A stretch of DNA of 64,000 bases from an uncultured Clostridia bacterium (GCA_934463175.1 CAKSIW010000002.1:28431-92430); one strand, 5' to 3'; shown: positions 15,895 through 24,747, numbered from the stretch's first letter. Made by a program: numbers and translations. The notes: a model not told the origin generated them from the letters alone.

Positions 15895-17934
15895 CTATTT
15901 CAAAAGCCTGTTCGGCATTTTAACCTCATCAGTCACCTCAGACAAGCCGAGGTAATATTCAAACATATCCCTTGCCACCTGTGCGGCATAGCGGCTTGTT
16001 GCTCCATGTTCCAGAACAACCGCAACCGCAATCTGCGGATTTTCATACGGCGCAAAACCGACAAACAAAACATTATCGCTTCCGTTTCCGACCTCCGCAG
16101 TTCCTGTTTTTCCTCCGACCGCAATCGGAAAATCGGTGAAAACCGCGCGCGCAGTTCCGTCCTGAGTTACCCTCCGCATTCCGTCCTTGACGGCTTCATA
16201 TGTCGAGTCGGATATCTGATGCTCGGATATTATCTCGGGTTCTCTCTTGTATGCAATGCTTCCCGTGTCGTAATTCCTTATCTCCTTGACAAGGTGCAGA
16301 GAATATCTCGTTCCCTTATTGAGCAGGGTTGAAACATAGCTTGCAAGCTGAACGGGGGTGAACATGTTGTCCGACTGCCCGATTGCCGCCTGAAGCGTGT
16401 CGCCCGGATACCACTGAGCATTCAGCTTTTCCCTGTAGGTCGGCCCGGCAACAATTCCGCTCGACTCTGAAAGCTCAATTCCCGTCGGCTCGCCGAGACC
16501 GAAATATCCCGCATACTTTTCAATATTGCTGATTGTCAGCCGTCTGCCGACATCATAGAAGAAATAGTTACAGGACGCGCCGATTGCCTCCGACACGTTT
16601 ATTTTCCCATGCGTCCGTCTTGAATTTTTCCAAATCAGACAGGTCGGCTGATATGACGGGGCATAGTATGTGTAGATACCCTTTGTTTCAATAATCGTGT
16701 TCGGGGTGATTATTCCCTCCTCAAGTGCCGCAACAGCAGTGAGGGGCTTGAAGGTTGACCCCGGGGTATATGCACCGTTGAGCGCTCTGTTGAAGAGCGG
16801 CTTTTTGGGGTCTTCCAGAAATTCGTTATATTTTTTCGTGTATTCCGCAGGGTCATAATTCGGCAGTGATGCAATTGCAAGCACAGACCCCGTGCCGATT
16901 TCAACGGCAACCGCCGCACCGCTGAAGCAGTCCCTTCCCTTTGCCGCGCGTGCGGTTTCGATGTTTTCCGCAAGTGATTTCTCGGCAACGCGCTGCAGCT
17001 CCGAGTCAATCGTCAGCACAGCATAGTTGTCGGTGTGCGGCTCTTTCACGCTCAGAACCTGCGAAACGTTGCCCGATCGCGTCTGCTCAACACGCTTATA
17101 TCCGTCCTTACCCTTCAGATATTTCTCAAGAACCTTTTCAAGCCCGTCCTTTCCGATTATGTCGTTCATGCCGTAGCCGCGATCCTTCAGTTCTGCATAT
17201 TCCTCGCGGTATATTATGCCCGTCCGCCCGAGAATGTGTGCGGCAAGAGTGCCTCCGCGGTATTCGCGCACCGGCTCAACCTCGACGCTCACGCCCTTCA
17301 GCTCGAACGACAGCTCCTTTATTTTCTGAACAACCGCCATGTCAACATTGTTCGCAAACGTATACGGATTCATAACACTGAAATTCTTTGATTCCATGGT
17401 ATAGCGTACGCCGATGATGTCCATTGTCTCGCTTTCGCTGTATTTATCGGAAATCTTATATCGTTCACGGTAATAATCCACGATTTCCTTTTCCGTTGTG
17501 TATTTTTCAAGCTTGTTTTTCTTTTTCCAGTCCTCCGCCGACTTTTCGGTGTCTTCGCTGTTTTCAAAAACAAACCCGGGCGGATTGCCCTTAATCGGGA
17601 AATCGTTAAAAAACTCCGCTTCGTTTTCACTGAATATTTTCATCAGCTTTGACAATGTCTCATTCAGGGTGCTATTCTCCTTGTCCATGCTTTGAATCTG
17701 AACATAATATCCCATGCTGTTTGAGACAAGCGGTCTGCCATAGGTGTCAACAATCTCACCTCTCGGTGCCTTGATTGAATACGCACGGATAAAACGGTTG
17801 TCCGCTTTCTCCTTGTAGGAATCGCCGTTCACAATCTGAAGATTGAACAGTCTGACCACGCAAAGAACCGTAAATGCCGCCAGGAAACAATATATTAAAA
17901 TGAACCTTGTTTTCAAGCCTTTGTTATCCAACAC
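15895..17934 (-). CDS. mrdA: Penicillin-binding protein 2 (elongasome transpeptidase)
   Basis: PBP2 is the class B transpeptidase that cross-links side-wall peptidoglycan together with the SEDS glycosyltransferase RodA. The ~680-residue product has one N-terminal membrane helix (LIYCFLAAFTVLCVVRLFNL), a dimerisation domain starting RAPRGEIVDTYGRPL-like (here KAPRGEIVDTYGRPL), and the transpeptidase domain. The active-site motifs are STFK in TPGSTFKPLTAV, SCN and KTGTAEVG. The start is uncertain: GTG at 17940, GTG at 17934 or TTG at 17929-17931, all overlapping the end of mreD. I use 17934 for its spacing from AAGG. A long insert of charged residues (~95-200) is present. rodA is not adjacent. 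Confidence 0.93.
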   Translation of the reverse strand: MLDNKGLKTRFILIYCFLAAFTVLCVVRLFNLQIVNGDSYKEKADNRFIRAYSIKAPRGEIVDTYGRPLVSNSMGYYVQIQSMDKENSTLNETLSKLMKIFSENEAEFFNDFPIKGNPPGFVFENSEDTEKSAEDWKKKNKLEKYTTEKEIVDYYRERYKISDKYSESETMDIIGVRYTMESKNFSVMNPYTFANNVDMAVVQKIKELSFELKGVSVEVEPVREYRGGTLAAHILGRTGIIYREEYAELKDRGYGMNDIIGKDGLEKVLEKYLKGKDGYKRVEQTRSGNVSQVLSVKEPHTDNYAVLTIDSELQRVAEKSLAENIETARAAKGRDCFSGAAVAVEIGTGSVLAIASLPNYDPAEYTKKYNEFLEDPKKPLFNRALNGAYTPGSTFKPLTAVAALEEGIITPNTIIETKGIYTYYAPSYQPTCLIWKNSRRTHGKINVSEAIGASCNYFFYDVGRRLTISNIEKYAGYFGLGEPTGIELSESSGIVAGPTYREKLNAQWYPGDTLQAAIGQSDNMFTPVQLASYVSTLLNKGTRYSLHLVKEIRNYDTGSIAYKREPEIISEHQISDSTYEAVKDGMRRVTQDGTARAVFTDFPIAVGGKTGTAEVGNGSDNVLFVGFAPYENPQIAVAVVLEHGATSRYAAQVARDMFEYYLGLSEVTDEVKMPNRLLK

Positions 17935-18436
17935 CTTCACCCTTATCAGCGTATATAAATTTTGCTGCTTTGCCCGCAAAAAGATAAACAACCGGTGCCG
18001 CCGCCGCATTATACAGCAGCTCCGGCAAAATCGTATTTTTCAGAGTATACCAAAAATCAGCATTTTTTATAATCATCATAAAAGCCGCCGCATAATATGC
18101 AGACTCATAAAGCAGCGTCATGACAGCAGCCGTGAGCATTATAATCAGAACATTGCTTGTTCTGAAAACTCTTTCGCACAGGTATGCGGTGAAAAATCCT
18201 GTCAGCATTCCGAGAACCGTGTTCATTCCCAGCAGTCTTCCCGTGATTATATCAAGAAAAAAGCCGAACACCGCACCGATTACCGCGCCCTCTCCCTTGC
18301 TGCAAAAGAAGCACACAATCACCGTATACACCAAAAACAGGTTCGGCTTCACACCGAATATCTGTGCGGCATTGAGCCATGTTGCCTGCAACACCGAAAA
18401 CAGCAATAAAAATATGCCGTGCACCGTAATCTTCAC
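17924..18436 (-). CDS. mreD: Rod shape-determining protein MreD
   Basis: MreD is the small polytopic membrane protein of the elongasome. The 170-residue product has about five to six hydrophobic helices and begins MKITVHGIFLLLFSVLQATW. It has the conserved loop FGVKPNLFLVYTVIVCFF and the GAVFGFFLDIITG segment typical of the family. Position between mreC and the PBP2 gene supports the call. It is separated from mreC by 95 bases that are almost filled by a dispersed palindromic repeat. Its stop overlaps the PBP2 start. Confidence 0.9.
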   Translation of the reverse strand: MKITVHGIFLLLFSVLQATWLNAAQIFGVKPNLFLVYTVIVCFFCSKGEGAVIGAVFGFFLDIITGRLLGMNTVLGMLTGFFTAYLCERVFRTSNVLIIMLTAAVMTLLYESAYYAAAFMMIIKNADFWYTLKNTILPELLYNAAAAPVVYLFAGKAAKFIYADKGEGVG

Positions 18437-18466
18437 GCGTTCTCCAGTCCTTTCTGCGTTTCTGCG

Positions 18467-18535
18467 TTAACCCGGATATTAGTTATCCGGCCATGCCTTA
18501 ACCGGCGTAACCTCGGATAACTAACATCAGATTAA
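18467..18535. repeat. Dispersed imperfect palindrome, copy 1
   Basis: A 69-base element from TTAACCCGGATATTAG to its inverted end CTAACATCAGATTAA, filling the mreC-mreD gap. The inverted arms share TTAxTTATCCG. The final TTA supplies the mreC stop codon. Related copies lie at 55353-55426 and 61086-61153. Confidence 0.75.
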
Positions 18536-19371
18536 TCCTCAAATGTATTCTTCACAATCAGCACCTGTTTCAAATCATCAATATCGGTTTCGGGCTTAAT
18601 CAGTGCATACTGTGAAATTCCCTGTATGTCGGGTCGTATTTCTGTCACCTTGCCGATGAGAAGTCCTTTCGGATAGATTCCGCCCATTCCCGATGTTATG
18701 ACCGTGTCGCCGACAACAATGTCGGAATTTTTCGACACAAAGGACAGCTTGCAGCAGCCCTGTGCCTCAAGAGTGCTGTCGCCCTCGATGATTCCCAGAT
18801 CACCCGACCGCAGAATTTCCGCGCCCGCACCGTGTTCGGGGTCTGTCACCGTTGTTATCTCCGCCCATGTTGTGCCAACATTGCTTATTCTGCCGACAAG
18901 AGACTTTCCTTTTGAAATGACAGGCTGATTCAGCGCAATGCCGTCCGCCGTCCCCTTGTCAACAGTGATTGTGCTGTACCAATTTGAAGGACTCCGCGCG
19001 ATTATCTCTGCCGCCTCGGTCTCCAGCTGAGGATTCGCCTCACGCAGTGCAAGCAGCCTGCGCAGCTCCTCGTTCTCGCTTTTTGCAAGCTCATTTTCCC
19101 GAACCGAGTTTTCAAGCTCGGCTTTTTCGTCCTTCAGACGGCTGTTTTCTTCTCTCAGCTTGTCAATATCCGAAAAATATCCGAAAAACTCCGTGACTCC
19201 TCCGCCAATTCTCGTGAACATCTTCTGAATCGGCGTCAGAACAACCTCCGCAACGTTCTCAAAAAACATTGCACCGCCCCCGGACGCGTTCAGAAAGCCC
19301 ATGACACCGCCAATGACAACCACTGCCGCTATTAAAATGAAAACACATCTGTTTCTAAAAAGCTTTTTCAA
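18532..19371 (-). CDS. mreC: Rod shape-determining protein MreC
   Basis: MreC is a membrane-anchored periplasm-side scaffold that activates PBP2 in side-wall synthesis. The ~279-residue protein has an N-terminal basic stretch and one membrane helix (VFILIAAVVVIGGVMGFL), then a coiled coil (DIKLREEN-like region, here DIDKLREENSRLKDEKAEL, about 65-110). Two beta-barrel subdomains follow, with VDKGTADGIALNQPVISKG and ITSGMGGIYPKGLLIGKV as hallmark segments. I choose the TTG at 19371, nine bases after GGAGG; the ATG at 19380 lies directly on that ribosome site. Its stop codon lies in the palindromic repeat. Confidence 0.94.
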   Translation of the reverse strand: MKKLFRNRCVFILIAAVVVIGGVMGFLNASGGGAMFFENVAEVVLTPIQKMFTRIGGGVTEFFGYFSDIDKLREENSRLKDEKAELENSVRENELAKSENEELRRLLALREANPQLETEAAEIIARSPSNWYSTITVDKGTADGIALNQPVISKGKSLVGRISNVGTTWAEITTVTDPEHGAGAEILRSGDLGIIEGDSTLEAQGCCKLSFVSKNSDIVVGDTVITSGMGGIYPKGLLIGKVTEIRPDIQGISQYALIKPETDIDDLKQVLIVKNTFED

Positions 19372-19392
19372 AAGATGCATCCTCCCTCAAAA

Positions 19393-20391
19393 TTATCCTG
19401 AAATCAATATGCTGCGCAGTGTCTTGATTTCCTCAAGCGACTTTCCTGCGCCGATTGCAACGCACTCAAGCGGCGTTTCCGTTATATAAATCGGAATTTC
19501 CGTGTGAGCATTGATGAGTTTGCCGAGTCCCTTCATTGTTGAAACTCCGCCCGTCAGAACGATTCCCGACTCAAAAATATCCGCCGCAAGCTCAGGCGGT
19601 GTTTTTTCAAGAACCGCCTTGATTCCGTCAATGATTGCCGCAAGACTCTCGCGGAATGCTTCACGGATTTCAACAGAATCAACCGTAACATTCTTCGGCA
19701 GACCCGAAACCAAATCTCTGCCGTTTGCAACCGTTGTTATTTCCTCCTTCAGCGTGCAGGCTGAGGCGATTTCCTTCTTTATCTGCTCCGCAGTTATGCT
19801 GCCGATAATCAGGTTATGTTTTTTCTTCATGTGCTGAATTATGTCATTATCGAACGTGCTTCCCGCAACCTTCAGGCTTTGCGAGGTCACAACGCCGCCG
19901 AGAGATATGACCGCAATTTCGGTCGTGCCTCCGCCAATATCCACAATCATCGAACCGACAGGCTCGCTGACCGCAATTCCTGCGCCGATTGCTGCCGCCA
20001 TTGATTTCTCAATCAGATAGACCTCTTTTGCGCCTGCGGCAAGCGTTGCGTCACGGACAGCGCGTTTTTCAACGTCTGTTATGTGTGCAGGTATGCACAC
20101 AACCGCCTTGGGCTTGAAGATTGAGCCTGAAACCGCCTTTTTTATGAATGCACGGAGCAGAGCAACCGTTATGTCAAAGTTTGCAATGACGCCCTCCTTT
20201 ATCGGAGAAATTGCCCGTATGTCGGCAGGCGTTCTGCCAAGCATATCCCCTGCACTTTTTCCGAGTGCAAGTATTTTTCCCGTCTGTTCGCTGATTGCCG
20301 CCACAGTCGGCTCATTCACAACGATGCCCTTTCCTCTGACATAAACAATTGTGTTTGATGTCCCCAAATCAATTCCGATTTCGTTTGCCAT
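19393..20391 (-). CDS. mreB: Rod shape-determining actin homologue MreB
   Basis: MreB forms membrane-bound filaments that orient side-wall synthesis. The 332-residue product has the actin-fold phosphate 1 motif IGIDLGTSNTIVYVRG at the N terminus, the connect 1 region, phosphate 2 IVDIGGGTTEIAVISLGG, and the adenosine motif SGIVLTGGVSTMKGL. The ATG at 20391 gives MANEIGIDLGT, as in the family; an upstream in-frame start would add nine residues. A 325-base gene-free stretch before it holds a bounded inverted-repeat element. Only one mreB paralogue is visible, so it could also be called mbl. Confidence 0.96.
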   Translation of the reverse strand: MANEIGIDLGTSNTIVYVRGKGIVVNEPTVAAISEQTGKILALGKSAGDMLGRTPADIRAISPIKEGVIANFDITVALLRAFIKKAVSGSIFKPKAVVCIPAHITDVEKRAVRDATLAAGAKEVYLIEKSMAAAIGAGIAVSEPVGSMIVDIGGGTTEIAVISLGGVVTSQSLKVAGSTFDNDIIQHMKKKHNLIIGSITAEQIKKEIASACTLKEEITTVANGRDLVSGLPKNVTVDSVEIREAFRESLAAIIDGIKAVLEKTPPELAADIFESGIVLTGGVSTMKGLGKLINAHTEIPIYITETPLECVAIGAGKSLEEIKTLRSILISG

Positions 20392-20418
20392 AATAACTTT
20401 CGCAGCCTTTCTGCCCAC

Positions 20419-20743
20419 AAAGCATTGTCAAATGTATTCCTCACCTGCCGTGGGTCGTGCAGGAGGGATTCAAGCACACGGGAGTCGAACACAATATGGT
20501 TTAAACAGGCAAATTTGTGAAAATACTGTGTTTTTGCCTTGTCTTTAACACAAAATTGCTCTGCTTAAACTCTCCGACCCTGTATGCAAAAAAATTATTA
20601 TATTTTTGTTTCCGGAGGACGAAGCAAGGCTTGCGCCTTGCAAGGACAACGGTTCAAAAAGATGGTGATTTTTTAATTACAGGGCATATCGGGTTTGGCT
20701 CCCGTGTGCCTATGCAAGACCGTTTTTTCGGTCTCACCTATCC
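20419..20743. other. Gene-free 325-base gap between maf and mreB
   Basis: No credible gene is seen here. A reading frame on the plus strand (20517-20825) runs into maf and has no ribosome site, so I do not accept it. Besides the 236-base bounded element, the gap contains AGGCAAA/TTTGCCT (20507-20539), GCAAGGC/GCCTTGC (near 20634), and GACCG/CGGTC with a T6 loop (20718-20733). Confidence 0.6.
20474..20709. repeat. 236-bp element bounded by 17-bp inverted repeats, upstream of mreB
   Basis: GCACACGGGAGTCGAAC at 20474-20490 matches the reverse complement of 20693-20709 (GCACACGGGAGCCAAAC) at 15 of 17 positions; both differences would be G-U pairs in RNA. A further ATATG/CATAT pair continues the match inward. 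The interior contains several smaller stems and no ORF. Two readings are possible: a small non-autonomous transposable element, or a structured RNA whose closing helix is the inverted repeat. No target-site duplication is obvious. Confidence 0.6.
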
Positions 20744-21334
20744 TCAGTTTAAAATTTTCATTCCATATTCCGACTTCAGCACCTCACAAAGCCTGCAAAG
20801 CGGAAGCCCGACAACATTGAAATAATCGCCGTGTATTTCCTTCACAAAAACCGAACCGAGACCCTGAATGCCATATGCGCCTGCCTTGTCCATGGGTTCA
20901 CTCGAGGCAATGTATGCGCGTATTTCATCATCTGATAAATCCCTGAAAACAACGTCTGTTTTTTCAAAAAAACGTGTTTCCTTTCCTGCCTTCAAATCCT
21001 TAACGCAGACCCCCGTATATACCGAGTGAGCCGTGCCTCCGAGAGCGGTGAGGATTCCGAATGCGTCCGCCTCGTCCTTCGGTTTCCCGATTACCGCACC
21101 GTTTTGCGACACAACGGTGTCTGCGGCAATCACCAGTGCGTCAGTCCCTTGCGGTATGCGCAATGCAACGTTTTCACATTTTTCGGCAGCAAGCATAACA
21201 ACCGCTTCCTCGGGAGATTTCGCACCTTCCGCATTCTCGGGTGTGTTGTCAGCAAGCACCTCAAATTCAATCTTCAGCATTTTAAGCAGCTCACGCCGTC
21301 TTGGCGACGCGGAAGCCAAAATAATTTTTCTCAT
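20744..21334 (-). CDS. maf: Maf-family nucleoside triphosphate pyrophosphatase
   Basis: Maf proteins hydrolyse non-canonical nucleotides (dTTP/UTP or m7GTP) to monophosphates and are linked to septum formation. The 196-residue product begins MRKIILASASPRRRELLKML, the family signature. It has IAADTVVSQNGAVIGKP, SVYTGVCV, and MDKAGAYGIQGLGSVFV. The ATG at 21334 follows GGAAGGC and overlaps the Gx transporter stop (ATGA); a longer frame upstream is not used. It lies two genes after dut, another nucleotide-pool sanitiser. Confidence 0.94.
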   Translation of the reverse strand: MRKIILASASPRRRELLKMLKIEFEVLADNTPENAEGAKSPEEAVVMLAAEKCENVALRIPQGTDALVIAADTVVSQNGAVIGKPKDEADAFGILTALGGTAHSVYTGVCVKDLKAGKETRFFEKTDVVFRDLSDDEIRAYIASSEPMDKAGAYGIQGLGSVFVKEIHGDYFNVVGLPLCRLCEVLKSEYGMKILN

Positions 21335-21852
21335 GCCTTCCTCCGATATATCTTCATTATTCTGCCGCACAGCAGCTTTGCCGCATATCCCGTTGCCGAA
21401 CCGCAAATCACCGCAATCACAAGCAGCGACGGGAGATAGGAAAGAGCATATGCCGAGTTCAGAACCGCACATGCAACAAGCAACTGCGCCGCGTTATGAG
21501 CCGCCGCGCCGAGCACACCCTCGCCGATCATACTGACGGCAGGACTGAAATGCCTTCTGCAAAGCCACATGGCACAGACTGCCGCCGCCGCGCCCGAAAC
21601 GCTGTATGGCACAGCACCTGCACCGCCTGTTATCAATGCACCGATGAATGCACGGCAAAGCGCAATCAGCATTGTGCAGCCTCCGCCGAACAGTGACAAA
21701 TTTATCATCGAAACAATGTTGGCAAGTCCGAGCTTGCCGCCCGGAATGGGCAAAACCGCAAACTGCGATTCTATGTATTGAAGCACAAGACCGCACGAAA
21801 CCGAAACCGCCATTGTGCATATTTCAAAGCTTGTATATTTTTTCTTCATCAA
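21331..21852 (-). CDS. Gx transporter family membrane protein
   Basis: A 173-residue protein with about five hydrophobic segments and the glycine-rich GGKLGLANIVSMINLSLFG motif. It matches the Gx transporter family, often annotated as heptaprenyl diphosphate synthase component I (Hpre_diP_synt_I). In Clostridia it commonly follows a NusG-domain-II protein, as here. The family resembles ECF S components, so a small-molecule uptake role is likely, but the substrate is unknown and the heptaprenyl synthase label should not be taken literally. It overlaps neighbours on both sides by 4 bases, so the set is tightly coupled. Confidence 0.82.
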   Translation of the reverse strand: MMKKKYTSFEICTMAVSVSCGLVLQYIESQFAVLPIPGGKLGLANIVSMINLSLFGGGCTMLIALCRAFIGALITGGAGAVPYSVSGAAAAVCAMWLCRRHFSPAVSMIGEGVLGAAAHNAAQLLVACAVLNSAYALSYLPSLLVIAVICGSATGYAAKLLCGRIMKIYRRKA

Positions 21853-22223
21853 TATGTCACCCTGTCAACCGCGCTCTCACCGCCCGAAATTCTGAGCGTG
21901 AACCTGTTCGGCGCACAAATAATCACCTGTCCCGCTTTTGTCACTGCGCCGCACTTCACGTCATATTTATCACGGCACGATGCTTCAATCACCCGTGCGC
22001 CGTTCTTTGTCAGCTCAACCGTGTTTGTGCCGAACCGCGTTTTCACCTCAACCGTCTCGGTTTTTCTGATGTCAGAAAGCCTGTAGGCTGCATATTCCTG
22101 TCCGTCAACGCATATGACCGCATATTCCGCAGAATCGCTCCACGAAAGTGCGCCGACAGCCGCATAGATCACCGCCGCCACAGCAAGCACACAGACAATC
22201 ACCAGCTTGTCGCCGCGCGTCAT
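21849..22223 (-). CDS. NusG domain II-containing protein
   Basis: A 124-residue protein with an N-terminal membrane anchor (DKLVIVCVLAVAAVIYAAVG), followed by an extracytoplasmic ~90-residue domain. The pattern ending CGAVTKAGQVIICAPNRFTLRISGG is the NusG domain II (PF07009) signature. It is not the transcription factor NusG. The family usually stands beside the Gx transporter gene, which is also the case here. Its function is not established. It overlaps dut and the Gx gene by 4 bases each. Confidence 0.85.
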   Translation of the reverse strand: MTRGDKLVIVCVLAVAAVIYAAVGALSWSDSAEYAVICVDGQEYAAYRLSDIRKTETVEVKTRFGTNTVELTKNGARVIEASCRDKYDVKCGAVTKAGQVIICAPNRFTLRISGGESAVDRVTY

Positions 22224-22657
22224 TTGCCTGTTGAGCCGAAGCCCCTTGAGCCGCGCATGGTTTCTTCAAGGCTGTCAACAATGACAAGGTTTGCCGCCTC
22301 AACGGGTACAAATATCACCTGAGCGATTCTGTCGCCCGTCTTCACAGTGTAATCCTCGTCCGAAATGTTTTGCAGCAGAACCTTCACCTCGCCCGTATAG
22401 TCGGAGTCAATAATCCCCGGAGCGTTGCAGACGATGATTCCCTTTTTTGCCGCAAGACCTCCGCGCGAGCAGATTATACCGCCATATCCCTTGGGAATCT
22501 GCATGGCAATTCCCGTTGAGACCAGCGCACGCTCACCTGCACGCAGCACAAACGATGTTCCGATTGCAGCCGACAAATCCATACCGCAGCTGCCTCTGGT
22601 TGCATATTCGGGTCTGCTTATTTTATCCGAAAGATATTTCAGTTTCACGTTTATCAT
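22220..22657 (-). CDS. dut: Deoxyuridine 5'-triphosphate nucleotidohydrolase
   Basis: Dut hydrolyses dUTP to dUMP and pyrophosphate, preventing uracil incorporation in DNA and feeding thymidylate synthesis. The 145-residue protein shows the five conserved motifs of trimeric dUTPases: GSCGMDLSA, PKGYGGIICSRGGLAAK, NAPGIIDSDYTGEV (which contains the catalytic aspartate), DRIAQVIFVPV and the C-terminal RGSRGFGSTGK lid. It follows the U32 gene by 2 bases and overlaps the NusG-II gene. Confidence 0.96.
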   Translation of the reverse strand: MINVKLKYLSDKISRPEYATRGSCGMDLSAAIGTSFVLRAGERALVSTGIAMQIPKGYGGIICSRGGLAAKKGIIVCNAPGIIDSDYTGEVKVLLQNISDEDYTVKTGDRIAQVIFVPVEAANLVIVDSLEETMRGSRGFGSTGK

Positions 22658-22659
22658 GC

Positions 22660-24747
22660 CTACATCACTCCTTTATAAAAATGTGCGCCCGTGAAGTCCT
22701 CGGGACAATAGCCTGTTTTTTTCATGAATGCGTCACAAACTCTTTTGCATTCATCAGCACTCTCATCAGTAAAATATAACCTGAAAAATGTTACACCCGC
22801 ATTTGAAAGCGCGTCCAAATCGCGCGCCGCAAAGGTCTTTTTGCAATTCAGCACAATACTTCTGCATGAAGCACCGTCCGAAATCACCGGAAAGGTCATT
22901 CCCATTCTGTCGGTTATTTTTCCTCCCTTTCCTCCGCACGGACATGTGCCGGCATTGCGCACAACACAGTTTTCCGTCAGCATAAGCGGAAGTCTGCCGT
23001 ATGCCATGACCTGTACGGGTATGCTCTTTTTCAGCTCTCTTATCTGTTTCAGAGTCAGCTCAGGCGACAGCTCCGCCGTCCTCACTCCCTGTTTTTTCAG
23101 CCACATAAGCGAACGGCTGTTGAAAATGTTCAGCCGAAAACCGCCGTATATCTTTTCGGGCGAAAATTCGCTCAATGCCGAAATGTTCATCGCGGCAAGT
23201 GCGCGATATCCGTCCTCCAGAAGCATGCGCACCTGCTCTACGGTTTTTCCGCATTCATTTTCGGGAATGACCGACGGCATGACAATGACTGTTTTTTCCT
23301 TGATTCTGTCAGTCAGTCCGCGGTCGCCGAGAATCAAATGCAGCGGAACATAAAAAAGCTCAAACGGCAGATCCCTGAGTGCCGCAAGCTGTGAGGCATT
23401 CGTCACCTCGCAGACAAAGTGCCGTCCGTCAGCCTCATTGTCATACGGCTCATCGGGAACTGTGCAAAAAGCCGCTGTGCGCTTATACGAACGCGTGATT
23501 TCTTTCTCAAGCATATCAAGCGCACCTCTCCGCACCGCATTCAAATCACTTGCGGACATATGCGGCGCACCCTCAATGTCAACCGAAAGATTTTTAATCT
23601 CAAACGGCGTTCCTCCCGTTTTTCCGATGTTCTTTGCCGCATTATCCTCTGTCAGCGGTGCGCTTTGCGCGTGTTCCGCCTTTTTTTCATATATATATTC
23701 AATCCGACAGCCGCCGCCCTGCATTTCAAGCCTTGGGTATTCGCCCTCATGCACCGTCAGCCGGCATGTCAAAGGTGTTTTCCTGTTTTCTGTTTTCAGA
23801 CCTCTCTGAATTTCCTTCACAAGGTCTGTTTCATTTTTTCTGTATGGGTTGTCGGGTTTATTGAATGCAAACATATTCTTCCCCGTTTTGCCCGTAATAT
23901 ATCCGTCCGTCAGACCGCCTCTGTTGAAAATGCTGTCCAGCAGACGAATGTCGTCCTCCGACACACTCTGCGGCGCGTCGAGATATTTTCTGTATACGCT
24001 CACCACCGCCGCGACATATGCCGCACCCTTCATTCTGCCCTCGATTTTCAGCGATGTCACACCTGCATCGGCAAGTGCGCCGAGATTTTTCAACGTGCAC
24101 AAATCCTTCAGGCTCAGATAAAACGCCTTTTTTCCTCCATTTGAGGAATATGGCAGTCTGCACGGCTGCGCACATTTTCCGCGGTTGCCCGATCTGCCGC
24201 CGATTATGCTGCTCATCAGGCACTGACCGGAATAGCTCATGCACAATGCGCCGTGAGCAAAAACCTCAAGCTCCATGCCGCAGTTTTCGGATATTTTCCG
24301 AATGCTCTCAAGCGAAAGCTCACGCGAAAGCACTGCACGGCGAATCCCGAGTCTCGTCAAAGCATTCACGCCGTCGGAATTGTGAATCGTCATCTGTGTG
24401 CTTGCATGAACGGGCAGGTCAGGCACCGCAAGCTGTGCAAGCTCCGCAGCCGCAATATCCTGGACAATGACCGCGTCCGTGCCGATTTTGTTCAGAAATT
24501 CAAGATATTTCAAAACCTCATCAAGCTCCGAATCCGCAATGAGGGTGTTCACCGTGACATGCATACGAACACCGCGAAGATGGCAATAGTCCGCCGCAGC
24601 CTCCAGTTCCGCACGGTCGAAATTGTCGGCATAGCTCCTTGCGCCGAAGCTTTTACCCGAAAGATAAACCGCGTCCGCACCGCTTTGAACAGCAGCAATC
24701 AGACATTCACGGTTTCCGGCAGGTGCAAGCAATTCCATTTTTCGCAT
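22660..24747 (-). CDS. U32 family protein (RlhA-like, with DUF3656)
   Basis: A ~695-residue member of peptidase family U32 in its long form. The N-terminal part (MELLAPAGNRECLIAAVQSG) is followed by AFGARSYADNF-like KSFGARSYADNF and VHASTQMTIHNS. The cysteine cluster CMSYSGQCLMSSIIGGRSGNRGKC is the segment conserved with RlhA, which hydroxylates C2501 of 23S rRNA in Escherichia coli. The C-terminal half is a DUF3656/collagenase-like region ending with TGAHFYKG. Despite the family name, rRNA hydroxylation is a likelier role than proteolysis; this is inference. The ATG at 24747 follows GGAG by six bases. Confidence 0.85.
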   Translation of the reverse strand: MRKMELLAPAGNRECLIAAVQSGADAVYLSGKSFGARSYADNFDRAELEAAADYCHLRGVRMHVTVNTLIADSELDEVLKYLEFLNKIGTDAVIVQDIAAAELAQLAVPDLPVHASTQMTIHNSDGVNALTRLGIRRAVLSRELSLESIRKISENCGMELEVFAHGALCMSYSGQCLMSSIIGGRSGNRGKCAQPCRLPYSSNGGKKAFYLSLKDLCTLKNLGALADAGVTSLKIEGRMKGAAYVAAVVSVYRKYLDAPQSVSEDDIRLLDSIFNRGGLTDGYITGKTGKNMFAFNKPDNPYRKNETDLVKEIQRGLKTENRKTPLTCRLTVHEGEYPRLEMQGGGCRIEYIYEKKAEHAQSAPLTEDNAAKNIGKTGGTPFEIKNLSVDIEGAPHMSASDLNAVRRGALDMLEKEITRSYKRTAAFCTVPDEPYDNEADGRHFVCEVTNASQLAALRDLPFELFYVPLHLILGDRGLTDRIKEKTVIVMPSVIPENECGKTVEQVRMLLEDGYRALAAMNISALSEFSPEKIYGGFRLNIFNSRSLMWLKKQGVRTAELSPELTLKQIRELKKSIPVQVMAYGRLPLMLTENCVVRNAGTCPCGGKGGKITDRMGMTFPVISDGASCRSIVLNCKKTFAARDLDALSNAGVTFFRLYFTDESADECKRVCDAFMKKTGYCPEDFTGAHFYKGVM

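Noticed and set aside
20460..20500. T-arm-like sequence (TGTTCGACTCCCG on the minus strand) near mreB, considered as tRNA or tmRNA
   Set aside because: The flanking bases do not form the T-stem, and no acceptor, anticodon or CCA is present.
20517..20825. 102-codon plus-strand frame across the maf-mreB gap
   Set aside because: It runs into the 3' end of maf, has no ribosome site and no recognisable protein; the region is better explained by the inverted-repeat element.
21331..21852. Label 'heptaprenyl diphosphate synthase component I'
   Set aside because: The polytopic Gx-type protein resembles transport components; no prenyl synthase motifs (DDxxD) are present.
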